DNA from: Flavobacterium sp. H122
GTDB lineage: Bacteria > Bacteroidota > Bacteroidia > Flavobacteriales > Flavobacteriaceae
NCBI RefSeq assembly: GCF_004959765.1
Contig: NZ_SJZD01000006.1
Span: 25,373 to 89,372, forward strand
Reading direction: 5' to 3'
Length of the DNA: 64,000 bases
Shown in pieces: positions 1-8,556 of the stretch; positions within the stretch are counted from its first letter, which is position 1, and each line of letters opens with the position of its first letter. A model generated the notes under the pieces. The model did no database searches and was not told the origin of the DNA. It saw only the letters and a list, made by a program, of their open reading frames with translations. The position numbers and the translations under genes are program-made.

Positions 1-34
1 CTGTGCGATTTGTATTTTCAGTCTGTTAACTTAG

Positions 35-107
35 TAGCGGGAACAGGACTCGAACCTGTGACCTTCGGGTTATGAGCCCGACGAGCTGCCTACTGCTCTA
101 TCCCGCG
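35..107 (-). tRNA. Initiator tRNA-Met (CAU anticodon)
   Basis: The minus strand folds into a 73-nt cloverleaf with a CAU anticodon. Three initiator hallmarks are visible: three consecutive G-C pairs in the anticodon stem (GGG/CCC), an A-U pair at position 11-24 of the D stem, and no pair at position 1-72 (C opposite U, where E. coli has C opposite A). It should therefore be tRNA-fMet, which delivers formyl-methionine at start codons, rather than elongator tRNA-Met. The CCA tail is not encoded. Confidence 0.93.
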
Positions 108-195
108 TTATTTCGAGTGCAAATATACGATGATTATTGACATCTGCAATATTTTTTTCCCTTTAATTCAAAATACCTCAAAAATCATTCCATAA

Positions 196-1311
196 TCAAC
201 TAGAAACCAACACATCTGCCACAAACTCATCAATTTGAGTTGTAGTCACGTTAGGCATACAGATGATATGAGAGTTCCCTTTTTCCGTTGCCAACTGCCA
301 TTTACTACGTACATCATCACTTGGAGATGGAAAAACTACCGTAATTGCATTAGGATTACGCCATGCTTTTACTCCTATTTCATTTAATCTTTTCTCAGTA
401 TATGCTGCCACCTGCAAACTGTGCGCTGTACGCTTTGCAAAACCATCTACTCCTAATTTTTTGATAGCATACCACAAAAACAACGGACTATGACCATTTC
501 TAGAACCAGTTATCGTAGCATCCGAAGATCCTATATAAGCAATCTTTTTCGCGATTCGGTCACGGTTATCTTTTTTCACAACCACAACACCTGAAGGCAT
601 AGGCGAACCAATGAATTTATGTCCGCTAACCGATATACTGTCACAGCCATCCACAAAATCAAAAGAAGGTCTTGGCGTCACAAATGGCGCGAAACCACCA
701 GCCAAAGCCGCATCAGCATGAATATAATGCTTTTCAATAGCCATTTCACCCACCAATTCTTTTATTGTTGCAATATTATCTTTAGCTTCTGTCATAGTCG
801 TTCCCACGTTAGCCACTACCACAACTGGACGATGACGATTATAACGAACTGCTTCTTTTAAATCAGAATAATCTATTTCTCCGTTTTCCTGAGAACGAAC
901 AATTACATATTCCATATTTAAGAGCGTCACATTTTTTTGAATGCTATAATGCGTAGCTTCCGAAAAATACACCATAGCATTAGGATACAATTCACGAGCT
1001 ACATACAAACCATACAAATTTCCTTCAGAACCACCATTTGTTACATACCCCCAAACATTATCCTGATCAGCTCTGAACAATTCAGCAAAAAAGTGAACCA
1101 CTTCACGCTCCATTTGTCTTGAATCTACCTTATAAGTTGATTTCACAAACGGATCTCCTAAATTATTCATAGGATACTGCAGGAAAGGCATCAATTCAGA
1201 ATAATCAAAATCTTTCGAAACCGGATATCCCAAAAAATATTCGGTTGTTTCCTTTACTTGTGCTAGTAATTCGTTTAATTGATTTGAAACAGCTGTGTTC
1301 TCTAAAGTCAT
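196..1311 (-). CDS. hdc: PLP-dependent histidine decarboxylase
   Basis: Group II pyridoxal-phosphate decarboxylase, predicted to convert L-histidine to histamine and CO2 in the cytoplasm. The 371-residue protein resembles the Morganella-type enzyme (378 residues) along its whole length: YVTNGGSEGN, the HYS motif, HADAALAGGF and the PLP-lysine motif SVSGHKFIGSP are present. Starting at MTLEN puts the Schiff-base lysine at residue 232, as in the Morganella enzyme. That supports ATG 1311 over an ATG ten codons upstream. It is monocistronic: a terminator lies behind the upstream flavoprotein gene, and a possible -7 box lies just before the start. No histidine/histamine antiporter is next to it, so an acid-resistance role is not supported by context. 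Another amino-acid substrate cannot be excluded. Confidence 0.85.
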   Translation of the reverse strand: MTLENTAVSNQLNELLAQVKETTEYFLGYPVSKDFDYSELMPFLQYPMNNLGDPFVKSTYKVDSRQMEREVVHFFAELFRADQDNVWGYVTNGGSEGNLYGLYVARELYPNAMVYFSEATHYSIQKNVTLLNMEYVIVRSQENGEIDYSDLKEAVRYNRHRPVVVVANVGTTMTEAKDNIATIKELVGEMAIEKHYIHADAALAGGFAPFVTPRPSFDFVDGCDSISVSGHKFIGSPMPSGVVVVKKDNRDRIAKKIAYIGSSDATITGSRNGHSPLFLWYAIKKLGVDGFAKRTAHSLQVAAYTEKRLNEIGVKAWRNPNAITVVFPSPSDDVRSKWQLATEKGNSHIICMPNVTTTQIDEFVADVLVSS

Positions 1312-1329
1312 TTCGTTGTATTTTTTTAT

Positions 1330-1337
1330 CAAAACTA
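1330..1337 (-). promoter_or_regulatory. Candidate -7 box upstream of the histidine decarboxylase
   Basis: On the minus strand the sequence reads TAGTTTTG, a match to the Bacteroidota -7 consensus TANNTTTG, 18 nt before ATG 1311. No TTG -33 element is seen at the usual distance, so this is a weak call. Confidence 0.3.
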
Positions 1338-1452
1338 ACAATTAAAGAATTATAATTTACATTATTTATTAAATTTAGAATAAAAATCTGCATTAATTGA
1401 TTTTAAATGAAATTATTACAAAACAAAAAACAAAAACACAATTGGTTTAGAA

Positions 1453-1480
1453 TAAAAAAAAGCCGCCACAAGGACGACTT
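1453..1480 (-). terminator. Rho-independent terminator of the D2HGDH-like gene
   Basis: Eight-base-pair hairpin (AAGTCGTC / GGCGGCTT, two G-U pairs, 5-nt loop) followed on the minus strand by a T run. It starts 7 nt after the stop of the flavoprotein gene. Confidence 0.7.
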
Positions 1481-1487
1481 TACTTCT

Positions 1488-4427
1488 TTATTTAAGTGCT
1501 TTAAAGAGAATTTCCACAGGATGCAACGCTTCCCTTCCAGTACCATCGGCAATCTGATGGCGACAACTGGTTCCTGAAGCCGAAATAATAGTAGATTGTT
1601 CTTCCTCACGAATTGTAGGAAATAAAACCAATTCTCCAATGTTCATAGAAATATCATAATGCTCTTTTTCATAACCAAAAGAACCTGCCATACCACAACA
1701 GCCACTTGGGATATTCAAAACAGTATAATTTTTAGGCATTGACAATATTTTTTTCAATGGCACTAATGACGATAATGCCTTTTGAAAACAATGTCCATGC
1801 ATACGAACACGTTCTTCTTTATCCGTAAACAGATCGGAAGAAATTCTTCCATTATCTAATTCATTAGCCAAAAACTCTTCAATTAAGAATACTTTCTTCG
1901 CTAAATCTTTTGCTTTTTGTTTTAATCCCCCACGGCATAAATCAGGATATTCGTCTCTAAAAGTCAATATTGCCGAAGGTTCTATACCAATTAGGATTCC
2001 GTTTTGAGGAATTACATCGGTAGCTTTTTGAACATTTTTTTCCGCAATGTCACGGGCAATTTTCACCATTCCTTTAGAAAGAAAAGTTCTTCCGCTTATA
2101 CCAATTTCAGGAACGTTTACTTTATAACCCAACTGATTTAAAAGCTTGACAGCCGTTTGCCCAATAGTAACATCAAAATAGTTTAAAAATTCATCACTGT
2201 ACAAGTACACTTCTCCGTTTGTAAAAGAACCTTGCTGACTGTATTTTGCAAACCATTTCTCAAAAGTAACTTTATACATAACAGGCAAACTACGTTCGGT
2301 AGCAAAACCAGTCGCTTTTTTAACCAATGTTCCCACAAATCCTTTAGTAGAGATATTATACAGGAAAGGTACTTTTTCAAACAGCTTATTTATTTTAGGA
2401 GTATATCCTATCAATTTTGAGCGGAATTTCACTCCGTTTTTATCATGATATTGCTGTAATGCTTCTGCTTTAAGCTTCGCCATATCGACATTTGAAGGAC
2501 ATTCCGATTTACAGCCTTTACAGCTCAAACATAAATCCAGAACTTCTAAAATTTCTTCGTGGTCAAAAGGATTTAACTTTTCTGAATGCGTAATTGTTTC
2601 CCTTAAAATATTAGCGCGTGCTCTGGTTGTATGCTTCTCGTTACGGGTAGCCATATAACTCGGACACATGGTACCACCGCTTTTTTCAGTTTTACGGCAA
2701 TCACCAGAACCATTACACATTTCAGCTGCTCTCACAAAACCATTCAATTCTGAAAAATCAAAATACGTTTCAGGCATAGGCGTCGTTTGCCCTGCAGCAT
2801 AACGCAATGAGGTATCCATAGGAGGCGTATTCACAATCTTACCTGGATTGAAAACATTCCAAGGATCCCATGTTTGCTTTACCTGAATAAACATTTGGTA
2901 AATAGCGTCACCCAACATTAACGGTATGAATTCACCGCGCAAACGTCCATCACCATGCTCACCACTTAATGAGCCTTTATATTTTTTTACCAAATGCGCT
3001 ATATCTGTCGCAATGGTGCGGAACATTTCAGTTCCTTCTTTTGTTTTTAAATCAATTATGGGACGTAAATGCAATTCACCGGTTGCGGCATGTGCATAAT
3101 GCACACAATACAATTTACGACTTTCAAGAATTTTATTAAAATCTTCAATAAAATCAGGCAAATCTTCAACCGCCACAGCTGTATCTTCAATTACAGCAAC
3201 TGCTTTTGCATCACCAGGAATATTAGACAACAAACCCAGACCAGCTTTACGCAAATTCCAGACTTTGTTAGTCTCTTCTCCATACACAATTGGAAAATGA
3301 TAACCTAACCCAACAGCACGCATCTGCGCTTCCATTTTTTGAGCTGCTGCTTCTATTTCTTCTATAGTATCGCGAAGAAATTCCACAACCAAAATAGCTT
3401 TTGGATCTCCTTGAACAAAAAATCTATTTTTGCTTTGCTCGATATTTTCTTTAGTACAATCTAAAATATAGTGATCAATAAGTTCAACGCTATCTGGATT
3501 GTATTCTAACGCAATTAAATTTGCTTTTAAAGATTCATTAATACTATTAAAGTGAATACAAACCAACCCTGATTTAGGCTTTAAAGCATCTACCAAATTC
3601 AGTTTGATTTCCGTAGCAAAAAACAATGTACCTTCAGAGCCGGCAATTAACTTACAGAAATTAAATTTTTTATGAAAATTTCCAAAAGGAGCTGTATCTG
3701 CCAACAAATCCAATGCATAACCCGTATTACGTCTTGGAATAGACTTTTTAGGATAATTTGCATTAAACAATTCGTGATTGGCTGGATTTGATAAAATTTC
3801 TTTAGCCTGCAGATATATTTTTTGTTCCAGCTCACTTACTACATTTTTCCCCTGACATTTAGCTTCAAACTCCTCGTTAGTTAATTCGCCAAAAGTCACT
3901 TCGTTTCCATCAGCTAAAAAACCTTTTATTTCAAACAAATGCTCACGCGTAGAACCATACACCACTGAACGTGCCCCACATGCATTATTACCCACCATAC
4001 CTCCAATCATACAGCGGTTACTGGTAGAAGTTTCCGGACCAAAAAACAATCCGTAACTTTTTAAATGCAAGTTCAATTCATCACGAATTACTCCCGGTTG
4101 TACCCAAGCCGATTTTTCTTCTTTATCAACGCTAATGATTTGGGTAAACTGCTGTGAAATATCTACAACAATTCCTTGCCCAACCACTTGTCCTGCCAAA
4201 GAAGTTCCGGCCGCACGGGGTATTACGCTCAACTTATTTTCGCGTGCAAAGTCAATTATTTTTTTTATATCCTCTTTACTTCTAGGCACAGCTACTGCCA
4301 TAGGCATTTCGCGATACGCACTGGCATCCGTTGCATAAAGCGTACGCATAGTATGATCGAAATATAATTCGCCTTGAAGCTGCTTTGCTAATCTTTCCAG
4401 ATTCATGATATTCTTGTCTTTTGCCAA
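1488..4427 (-). CDS. FAD-binding / 4Fe-4S dehydrogenase, D-2-hydroxyglutarate dehydrogenase-like (YdiJ/Dld type)
   Basis: A 979-residue flavoprotein fusing a GlcD-type FAD oxidase to a GlcF-type iron-sulfur part. Order: FAD_binding_4 domain (about 40-210, with GTSLAGQ at 74-80 and GGMVGNNACGARS at 142-154), FAD-oxidase C-terminal domain (about 225-540), a cysteine cluster (C571, C577, C588-P), a 4Fe-4S motif CLSCKGCKSECP at 633-644, and a CCG domain with SGCCGMAGSFGYE near the end. Length and order match E. coli YdiJ (1018 residues), which oxidises D-2-hydroxyglutarate to 2-oxoglutarate; D-lactate is the other plausible substrate. It starts 5 nt after the SerB-SerA fusion gene, so the two are co-transcribed. 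SerA enzymes make D-2-hydroxyglutarate as a side product, which favours the D-2HG assignment. A second ATG lies seven codons downstream. Confidence 0.78.
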   Translation of the reverse strand: MAKDKNIMNLERLAKQLQGELYFDHTMRTLYATDASAYREMPMAVAVPRSKEDIKKIIDFARENKLSVIPRAAGTSLAGQVVGQGIVVDISQQFTQIISVDKEEKSAWVQPGVIRDELNLHLKSYGLFFGPETSTSNRCMIGGMVGNNACGARSVVYGSTREHLFEIKGFLADGNEVTFGELTNEEFEAKCQGKNVVSELEQKIYLQAKEILSNPANHELFNANYPKKSIPRRNTGYALDLLADTAPFGNFHKKFNFCKLIAGSEGTLFFATEIKLNLVDALKPKSGLVCIHFNSINESLKANLIALEYNPDSVELIDHYILDCTKENIEQSKNRFFVQGDPKAILVVEFLRDTIEEIEAAAQKMEAQMRAVGLGYHFPIVYGEETNKVWNLRKAGLGLLSNIPGDAKAVAVIEDTAVAVEDLPDFIEDFNKILESRKLYCVHYAHAATGELHLRPIIDLKTKEGTEMFRTIATDIAHLVKKYKGSLSGEHGDGRLRGEFIPLMLGDAIYQMFIQVKQTWDPWNVFNPGKIVNTPPMDTSLRYAAGQTTPMPETYFDFSELNGFVRAAEMCNGSGDCRKTEKSGGTMCPSYMATRNEKHTTRARANILRETITHSEKLNPFDHEEILEVLDLCLSCKGCKSECPSNVDMAKLKAEALQQYHDKNGVKFRSKLIGYTPKINKLFEKVPFLYNISTKGFVGTLVKKATGFATERSLPVMYKVTFEKWFAKYSQQGSFTNGEVYLYSDEFLNYFDVTIGQTAVKLLNQLGYKVNVPEIGISGRTFLSKGMVKIARDIAEKNVQKATDVIPQNGILIGIEPSAILTFRDEYPDLCRGGLKQKAKDLAKKVFLIEEFLANELDNGRISSDLFTDKEERVRMHGHCFQKALSSLVPLKKILSMPKNYTVLNIPSGCCGMAGSFGYEKEHYDISMNIGELVLFPTIREEEQSTIISASGTSCRHQIADGTGREALHPVEILFKALK

Positions 4428-4432
4428 TAGGA

Positions 4433-6331
4433 TTAATATAAAATCCTGTAACGGATTGTATTTGGAATTTCTTTTAATTGTTTTTCTAATGAAGGATCGT
4501 AAAAACTATCGATATCAGTAATTACATACCCTATCTGCTCATTAGTTTTTAAGTACTGCCCTAAAATATTACAGTTGGCATTTGACAAAATCGTATTGAT
4601 TTGTGCCAAGATACCTTTCACATTTTCGTGAATATGCATCACTCGGTGAGCATTTTTGAATTCTGGCAATTGAATTTCCGGCAAGTTCACACTTCCATAG
4701 GTAGTTCCCGTATTGATATACTGGATTATTTTATTGGAAACATAATTTCCTATGTCATGTTGCGCTTCTTCGGTACTACCTCCAATATGAGGTGTCAGGA
4801 TAACATTATCCCTTCCACATAATTCAGACACAAAAGGTTCGTCATTATTTTTTGGTTCATAAGGAAACACATCTACTGCGGCACCTTTGATTTTTCCATT
4901 ATCTAAATTTTCAATCAAAGCATTTAAATCAACAATATGTCCTCTTGATAAATTCAAAAAGATCACACCATCTTTCATACTTTTAAAAGCCTCAGCATCG
5001 ATAATATTACCATTAGATTCCCTACCGTCCACATGAAGTGAAACCACATCAGCCACCGATAAAAGTTCTTTTAAGGATGCACATTTTTTTGCATTACCTA
5101 AAGCTAATTTATCCACCACATCATAGAAATACACCTGCATCCCCAATGCTTCCGCAATAACCGACAATTGAGAACCTATACTTCCATATCCAACCAATCC
5201 CAGCTTTTTACCTCTTAGCTCCACACTTCCATTTGCAGATTTGTCCCAAATTCCTTTGTGCATTTTATTGCTTTTTTCAAAAGTAGAACGCATCAGCATA
5301 ATCATTTCTCCCAATGCCAATTCTACTACAGAACGCGTATTACTGTAAGGCGCATTGAAAACGGCTATTCCTTTTTGACTACAAGTGTTTAAATCTACTT
5401 GATTAGTTCCTATACAAAAAGTTCCTATAGCATGAAGTTTTGCCGCATTTTCTAAAACTTTAGCGGTAACGGTTGTTTTAGAACGAATTCCCAAAATAGA
5501 AACGTCTTTAATTTTTTCACACAATTCATCTTCTGACAACGAACCTTTCAAAGTAGTTACATTGTATCCTTCGCGTTCAAAATTGGCCACTGCATCAGGA
5601 TGGATATTTTCAAGCAACAAAACATTTATTCTGTTTTTTGGGTATGAAACCGATGCTTTAAAAGACAGGTCATATAAAATCTCATCCAAAGACGGCGCTA
5701 CTCTATCAGCCAAATCCAAAACGACCTGACGTTTTACATTTTCAGTAAACGCATAAAACTTTGAAACCACACCATGCTGCAGCGTTTCATAATCCGTATA
5801 ACCATCACCAATCATGATGACTTCACCGTCAAGGTTTAATGATTTTATCTTTAATGCTTTTCCGTGGTTTTCACACAGTTCTTCCGACTCATCAAAACCA
5901 ATTATCTTACCTTCATGGTCAAAAACAAAAGAATTTGCCAAAACATTTTCAGGTTTGATTCCAAATTCCTGAACGATAGGAACAATTATTTCTTTAAAAC
6001 CATTTGAAATAATATAAGTATCATCAGCATGTTGTTTAAAGAAATTAGCATTTCGAACCACCGAGCCGGATATTTTAGATTTAAGCTGTTTGATCAGCTC
6101 TTCCAGATCATCGCGATGCGCATTAAGCAAATGTAATCTTTGGTAAAGCGATTCTTTAAGGGATAATTTGCCTTCCATTCCAAGATTGGTAATTCTTTGG
6201 ATTTCGCTCAAAGCGGAAGACAAATCATTGCTGTTTTTGTGGGCAATTTCACAAAGCACATCCAGTGCTTCTACTTGAATAAAAGTACTGTCAAAGTCAA
6301 AAATTAACTTCTTAGTTGTTGTTGTAGTCAT
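4433..6331 (-). CDS. Fused phosphoserine phosphatase (HAD) / D-3-phosphoglycerate dehydrogenase with ACT domain
   Basis: One polypeptide (632 residues) carries the last and first steps of phosphorylated serine synthesis. Residues 1-220 are a SerB-like HAD phosphatase with DFDST (nucleophile D12, acid D14), the motif II serine in ISNGF and the motif IV GDGYTD. Residues 225-632 are SerA: NAD-binding GLVGYGSIGS, a catalytic His in LTPHIGG, and a C-terminal ACT domain (about 555-632) that in SerA mediates serine feedback. SerC is not in the window. ATG 6331 (MTTTTTKK) is chosen because it begins directly before the HAD core; an ATG 13 codons upstream would add a hydrophobic leader not expected in a cytoplasmic enzyme. 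It leads directly into the D2HGDH-like gene, and a terminator separates it from the DUF1338 gene upstream. Confidence 0.88.
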   Translation of the reverse strand: MTTTTTKKLIFDFDSTFIQVEALDVLCEIAHKNSNDLSSALSEIQRITNLGMEGKLSLKESLYQRLHLLNAHRDDLEELIKQLKSKISGSVVRNANFFKQHADDTYIISNGFKEIIVPIVQEFGIKPENVLANSFVFDHEGKIIGFDESEELCENHGKALKIKSLNLDGEVIMIGDGYTDYETLQHGVVSKFYAFTENVKRQVVLDLADRVAPSLDEILYDLSFKASVSYPKNRINVLLLENIHPDAVANFEREGYNVTTLKGSLSEDELCEKIKDVSILGIRSKTTVTAKVLENAAKLHAIGTFCIGTNQVDLNTCSQKGIAVFNAPYSNTRSVVELALGEMIMLMRSTFEKSNKMHKGIWDKSANGSVELRGKKLGLVGYGSIGSQLSVIAEALGMQVYFYDVVDKLALGNAKKCASLKELLSVADVVSLHVDGRESNGNIIDAEAFKSMKDGVIFLNLSRGHIVDLNALIENLDNGKIKGAAVDVFPYEPKNNDEPFVSELCGRDNVILTPHIGGSTEEAQHDIGNYVSNKIIQYINTGTTYGSVNLPEIQLPEFKNAHRVMHIHENVKGILAQINTILSNANCNILGQYLKTNEQIGYVITDIDSFYDPSLEKQLKEIPNTIRYRILY

Positions 6332-6389
6332 GATGTTTAGTAGAAATATAGCTAGTAATAAAGCTCGCAAGATAAAACAATTAAACGAA

Positions 6390-6419
6390 AAAGTCCTCCT
6401 GCATAAGCAGGAGAACTTT
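6390..6419 (-). terminator. Hairpin terminator between the DUF1338 gene and the serine-synthesis fusion
   Basis: Inverted repeat AAAGT-c-CTCCTGC / GCAGGAG-a-ACTTT with an ATAA loop, followed on the minus strand by a short T run. It lies 17 nt after the DUF1338 stop, so that gene and the serB-serA fusion are probably separate transcripts or only partly read through. Confidence 0.75.
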
Positions 6420-6436
6420 ATAATTTATTCAAATTA

Positions 6437-7255
6437 TTAATTTGCTGAATTTTGCAATTTCACATCTGTACTTTCAAAAATCTTATCAGCAGAAGAAGCA
6501 ATAAAACCAGAATATAACTCACCATTTGCCATTGGGTAACGAAGTGCAAATTCATAATAACAAGAAGGCACTTCTTTTGTTCCCTCGTCAAAATTTACTG
6601 TATATAAATCAGCTAAAGTACTTGACTGTTCTAACAATTGCTCAGGCGTACCTTTTATTTCTCCACCAGAAGCATTTAATTTCCAACCACTGTCTTTTAA
6701 GAATTGGTTTAATGACTGCAATGTTGGGAATTGCTCTAAAGCATTCGTATTAATTGTAAAGTGGTTTGCACGGAAACCGTAGATATACATCCATGCCGCA
6801 TATTCAGATTCTTCCAGCAATTCATTGTAAGTTGCATAAGAAGTATTGTTCCAAACCGCACCGCTTAAAATCAAATCTTCATTTTCAAAAACAGACTGAT
6901 CGCAAGAATCCAAAAGTGTTTTTACTGAATTTTGAATTTTCTCAGAGCATTTAGCCAATTCCAATTGAGAGATAAAAATTCTAGGAGCATTTTTATCAGT
7001 AGCATGCTCATAATGCTTTGCATATAATTTTTTTGATTCAAAAACATAATCCCCTTTTGGTTCATATCCTGCTTTTAAAAAAGGTTTTTCCAAAACTGAA
7101 ATATCAACACGCTTATCATCATAAGTACGGATAGCAATGTGGTCATTTTCTATCACTTCCCCTTTTTCAGCTAATAAAGCGTGAATTTTTTCTGCAGATG
7201 GAGTAATTGCAATGTATTGCTCCCATAATTTTGATAATAACTGATCCTTATTCAT
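6437..7255 (-). CDS. DUF1338 family protein, 2-oxoadipate dioxygenase/decarboxylase-like (HglS/YdcJ)
   Basis: 272-residue DUF1338 protein. Characterised members (HglS) are Fe(II) enzymes converting 2-oxoadipate to D-2-hydroxyglutarate during lysine catabolism. The family's N-terminal DHIAIRTYD segment supplies a metal-ligand-type histidine; KHYEHA and an ALRYP segment near the C-terminus are also visible. The start at ATG 7255 (MNKDQLLSKL) is preferred over an ATG 17 codons upstream that gives an unrelated leader. This is a short version compared with Pseudomonas HglS (about 460 residues), so substrate identity is less sure. The nearby D2HGDH-like gene would consume its predicted product. An Lrp-family regulator is divergent upstream. 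Confidence 0.75.
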   Translation of the reverse strand: MNKDQLLSKLWEQYIAITPSAEKIHALLAEKGEVIENDHIAIRTYDDKRVDISVLEKPFLKAGYEPKGDYVFESKKLYAKHYEHATDKNAPRIFISQLELAKCSEKIQNSVKTLLDSCDQSVFENEDLILSGAVWNNTSYATYNELLEESEYAAWMYIYGFRANHFTINTNALEQFPTLQSLNQFLKDSGWKLNASGGEIKGTPEQLLEQSSTLADLYTVNFDEGTKEVPSCYYEFALRYPMANGELYSGFIASSADKIFESTDVKLQNSAN

Positions 7256-7282
7256 AGTGTAGTTGTATTTTAAAATTTGACG

Positions 7283-7290
7283 CAAAATTA
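7283..7290 (-). promoter_or_regulatory. Candidate -7 box for the DUF1338 gene
   Basis: TAATTTTG on the minus strand, 27 nt upstream of ATG 7255, matches TANNTTTG. It lies in the 246-bp divergent region shared with the Lrp gene; no clear -33 element was found. Confidence 0.3.
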
Positions 7291-7501
7291 CTTCTAAAAA
7301 AGTCAATTTAACATACTTAATAATTTATTTTTGAATTTTTACACTATTTTTGAACTATAAATGCAAATTTGATTTTTTTGATTTATTTTTAAATTGATCT
7401 GTTGTCAAAATAACAGAATAGACAATTTTACAGTTTAAAAATCATCATTAATTGATCAGAAAAAACAACATATTATGATTAAAAAATTCAAGAATGAGGT
7501 A

Positions 7502-7948
7502 ATGGATTACCTTAACCAAAAAATTATCGATTTATTGAGTAAAGATGGCCGCATGGCTTTTTCTGATATTTCCAAAGAATTAAAAATTTCAAATTCATTA
7601 GTCCATCAGCGCATCAAAAAACTGATGGAGGCCAACATCATAAACGGTTTTAACATAAAACTCAATGCAAAGGAATTGGGTTATGAAACCATTACTTTTA
7701 CCGGTATCACCACAAAAGAAGCCCGTTACTCCTATTCTATTGCCGAACAACTTCAAGAAATCCCCGAAGTGGTTGAATGTCATTTCGTATCAGGAAAATA
7801 CGCTTTATTCTTAAAAATAGTAGCTTCAAACAACGAAGAATTCAGAAAAATACTTTACGAAAAGATACATGTTATTGAAGGTGTAGGAAGTACCGATTCT
7901 TTTATTTCCTTTGGCTCAGCATTTGAAAAAAACATTCCAGTAATTTAA
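7502..7948 (+). CDS. Lrp/AsnC family transcriptional regulator
   Basis: 148-residue feast/famine regulator: an N-terminal AsnC-type helix-turn-helix (residues about 1-60, DGRMAFSDISKELKIS...SLVHQRIKKL) and a C-terminal RAM/ligand-binding domain (about 65-145, ending near HVIEGVGSTDSF). ATG 7502 (MDYLNQKII) is preferred because family members begin at this point and a GAGG lies 5 nt upstream; ATG 7475 would add nine residues. It is divergent from the DUF1338 gene, the usual arrangement for a local Lrp regulator, so control of the lysine/serine genes to its left by an amino acid or oxo-acid is a reasonable inference. Confidence 0.9.
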   Translation: MDYLNQKIIDLLSKDGRMAFSDISKELKISNSLVHQRIKKLMEANIINGFNIKLNAKELGYETITFTGITTKEARYSYSIAEQLQEIPEVVECHFVSGKYALFLKIVASNNEEFRKILYEKIHVIEGVGSTDSFISFGSAFEKNIPVI

Positions 7949-7979
7949 TTATCAGCACTTTAACACCACAACGTAAGAT

Positions 7980-7996
7980 TATATTTGTTATATTTG
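7980..7996 (+). promoter_or_regulatory. Two overlapping-register -7 boxes before the DUF1761 gene
   Basis: Two copies of TATATTTG begin at 7980 and 7989, each matching TANNTTTG, 26-35 nt upstream of ATG 8022. Neither has a well-placed TTG -33 element. Confidence 0.35.
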
Positions 7997-8021
7997 GTAT
8001 ACTAACCAAAAAGCAAAAATT

Positions 8022-8504
8022 ATGGAATTTAATCTAGTATCGCTTTTATTAGCGGCAGCATCAACATTAGTTGTAGGATTTATATGGTACAATCCAAAAG
8101 TTTTTGGAGGTATATGGATGCGTGAATCAGGAATGACAGAAGAAAAAATACAGGGAGCCAACATGGCATTGATTTTCGGACTTTCATTTGTTTATGCCTT
8201 TTTTATTTCTTTTGTACTTCAGTTTTTAACAATACATCAGTTTGGAGCCTTTGGTATGATTGGCGGGGATATAGCCGGCGCCAAGCCGTCATATACTGCT
8301 TTTATAAATGATTACGGGAATACTTTCCACACATTTAAACATGGGGCCTTACACGGTTTTTTAGCAGGCCTTTTTTTAGGATTGCCTTTAATAGGAACAA
8401 ATGCATTATACGAAAGAAGAAGTTTCAAATACACTTTGGTGACCGGAGGCTTCTGGATTGTATGTTTCATGATTATGGGCGGAATTATCTGCGTCATGAG
8501 ATAA
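8022..8504 (+). CDS. DUF1761 family integral membrane protein
   Basis: 160-residue membrane protein of the DUF1761 family. Four hydrophobic segments are apparent at about 5-25, 49-70, 105-125 and 135-158, with the family's WYNPKVFG motif after the first helix. The function of the family is unknown. It has its own promoter-like boxes upstream and a strong terminator 24 nt downstream, so it appears monocistronic. Confidence 0.85.
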   Translation: MEFNLVSLLLAAASTLVVGFIWYNPKVFGGIWMRESGMTEEKIQGANMALIFGLSFVYAFFISFVLQFLTIHQFGAFGMIGGDIAGAKPSYTAFINDYGNTFHTFKHGALHGFLAGLFLGLPLIGTNALYERRSFKYTLVTGGFWIVCFMIMGGIICVMR

Positions 8505-8528
8505 AAATTAACATTTTATTACAATACA

Positions 8529-8550
8529 ATCGCCCTATATTTAGGGCGAT
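8529..8550 (+). terminator. Terminator of the DUF1761 gene
   Basis: Perfect 9-bp inverted repeat ATCGCCCTA / TAGGGCGAT with a TATT loop, followed by a T-rich stretch. The next gene begins only 7 nt after the hairpin, so its start codon lies in the terminator's U tract. Confidence 0.85.
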
Positions 8551-8556
8551 ATTTAT

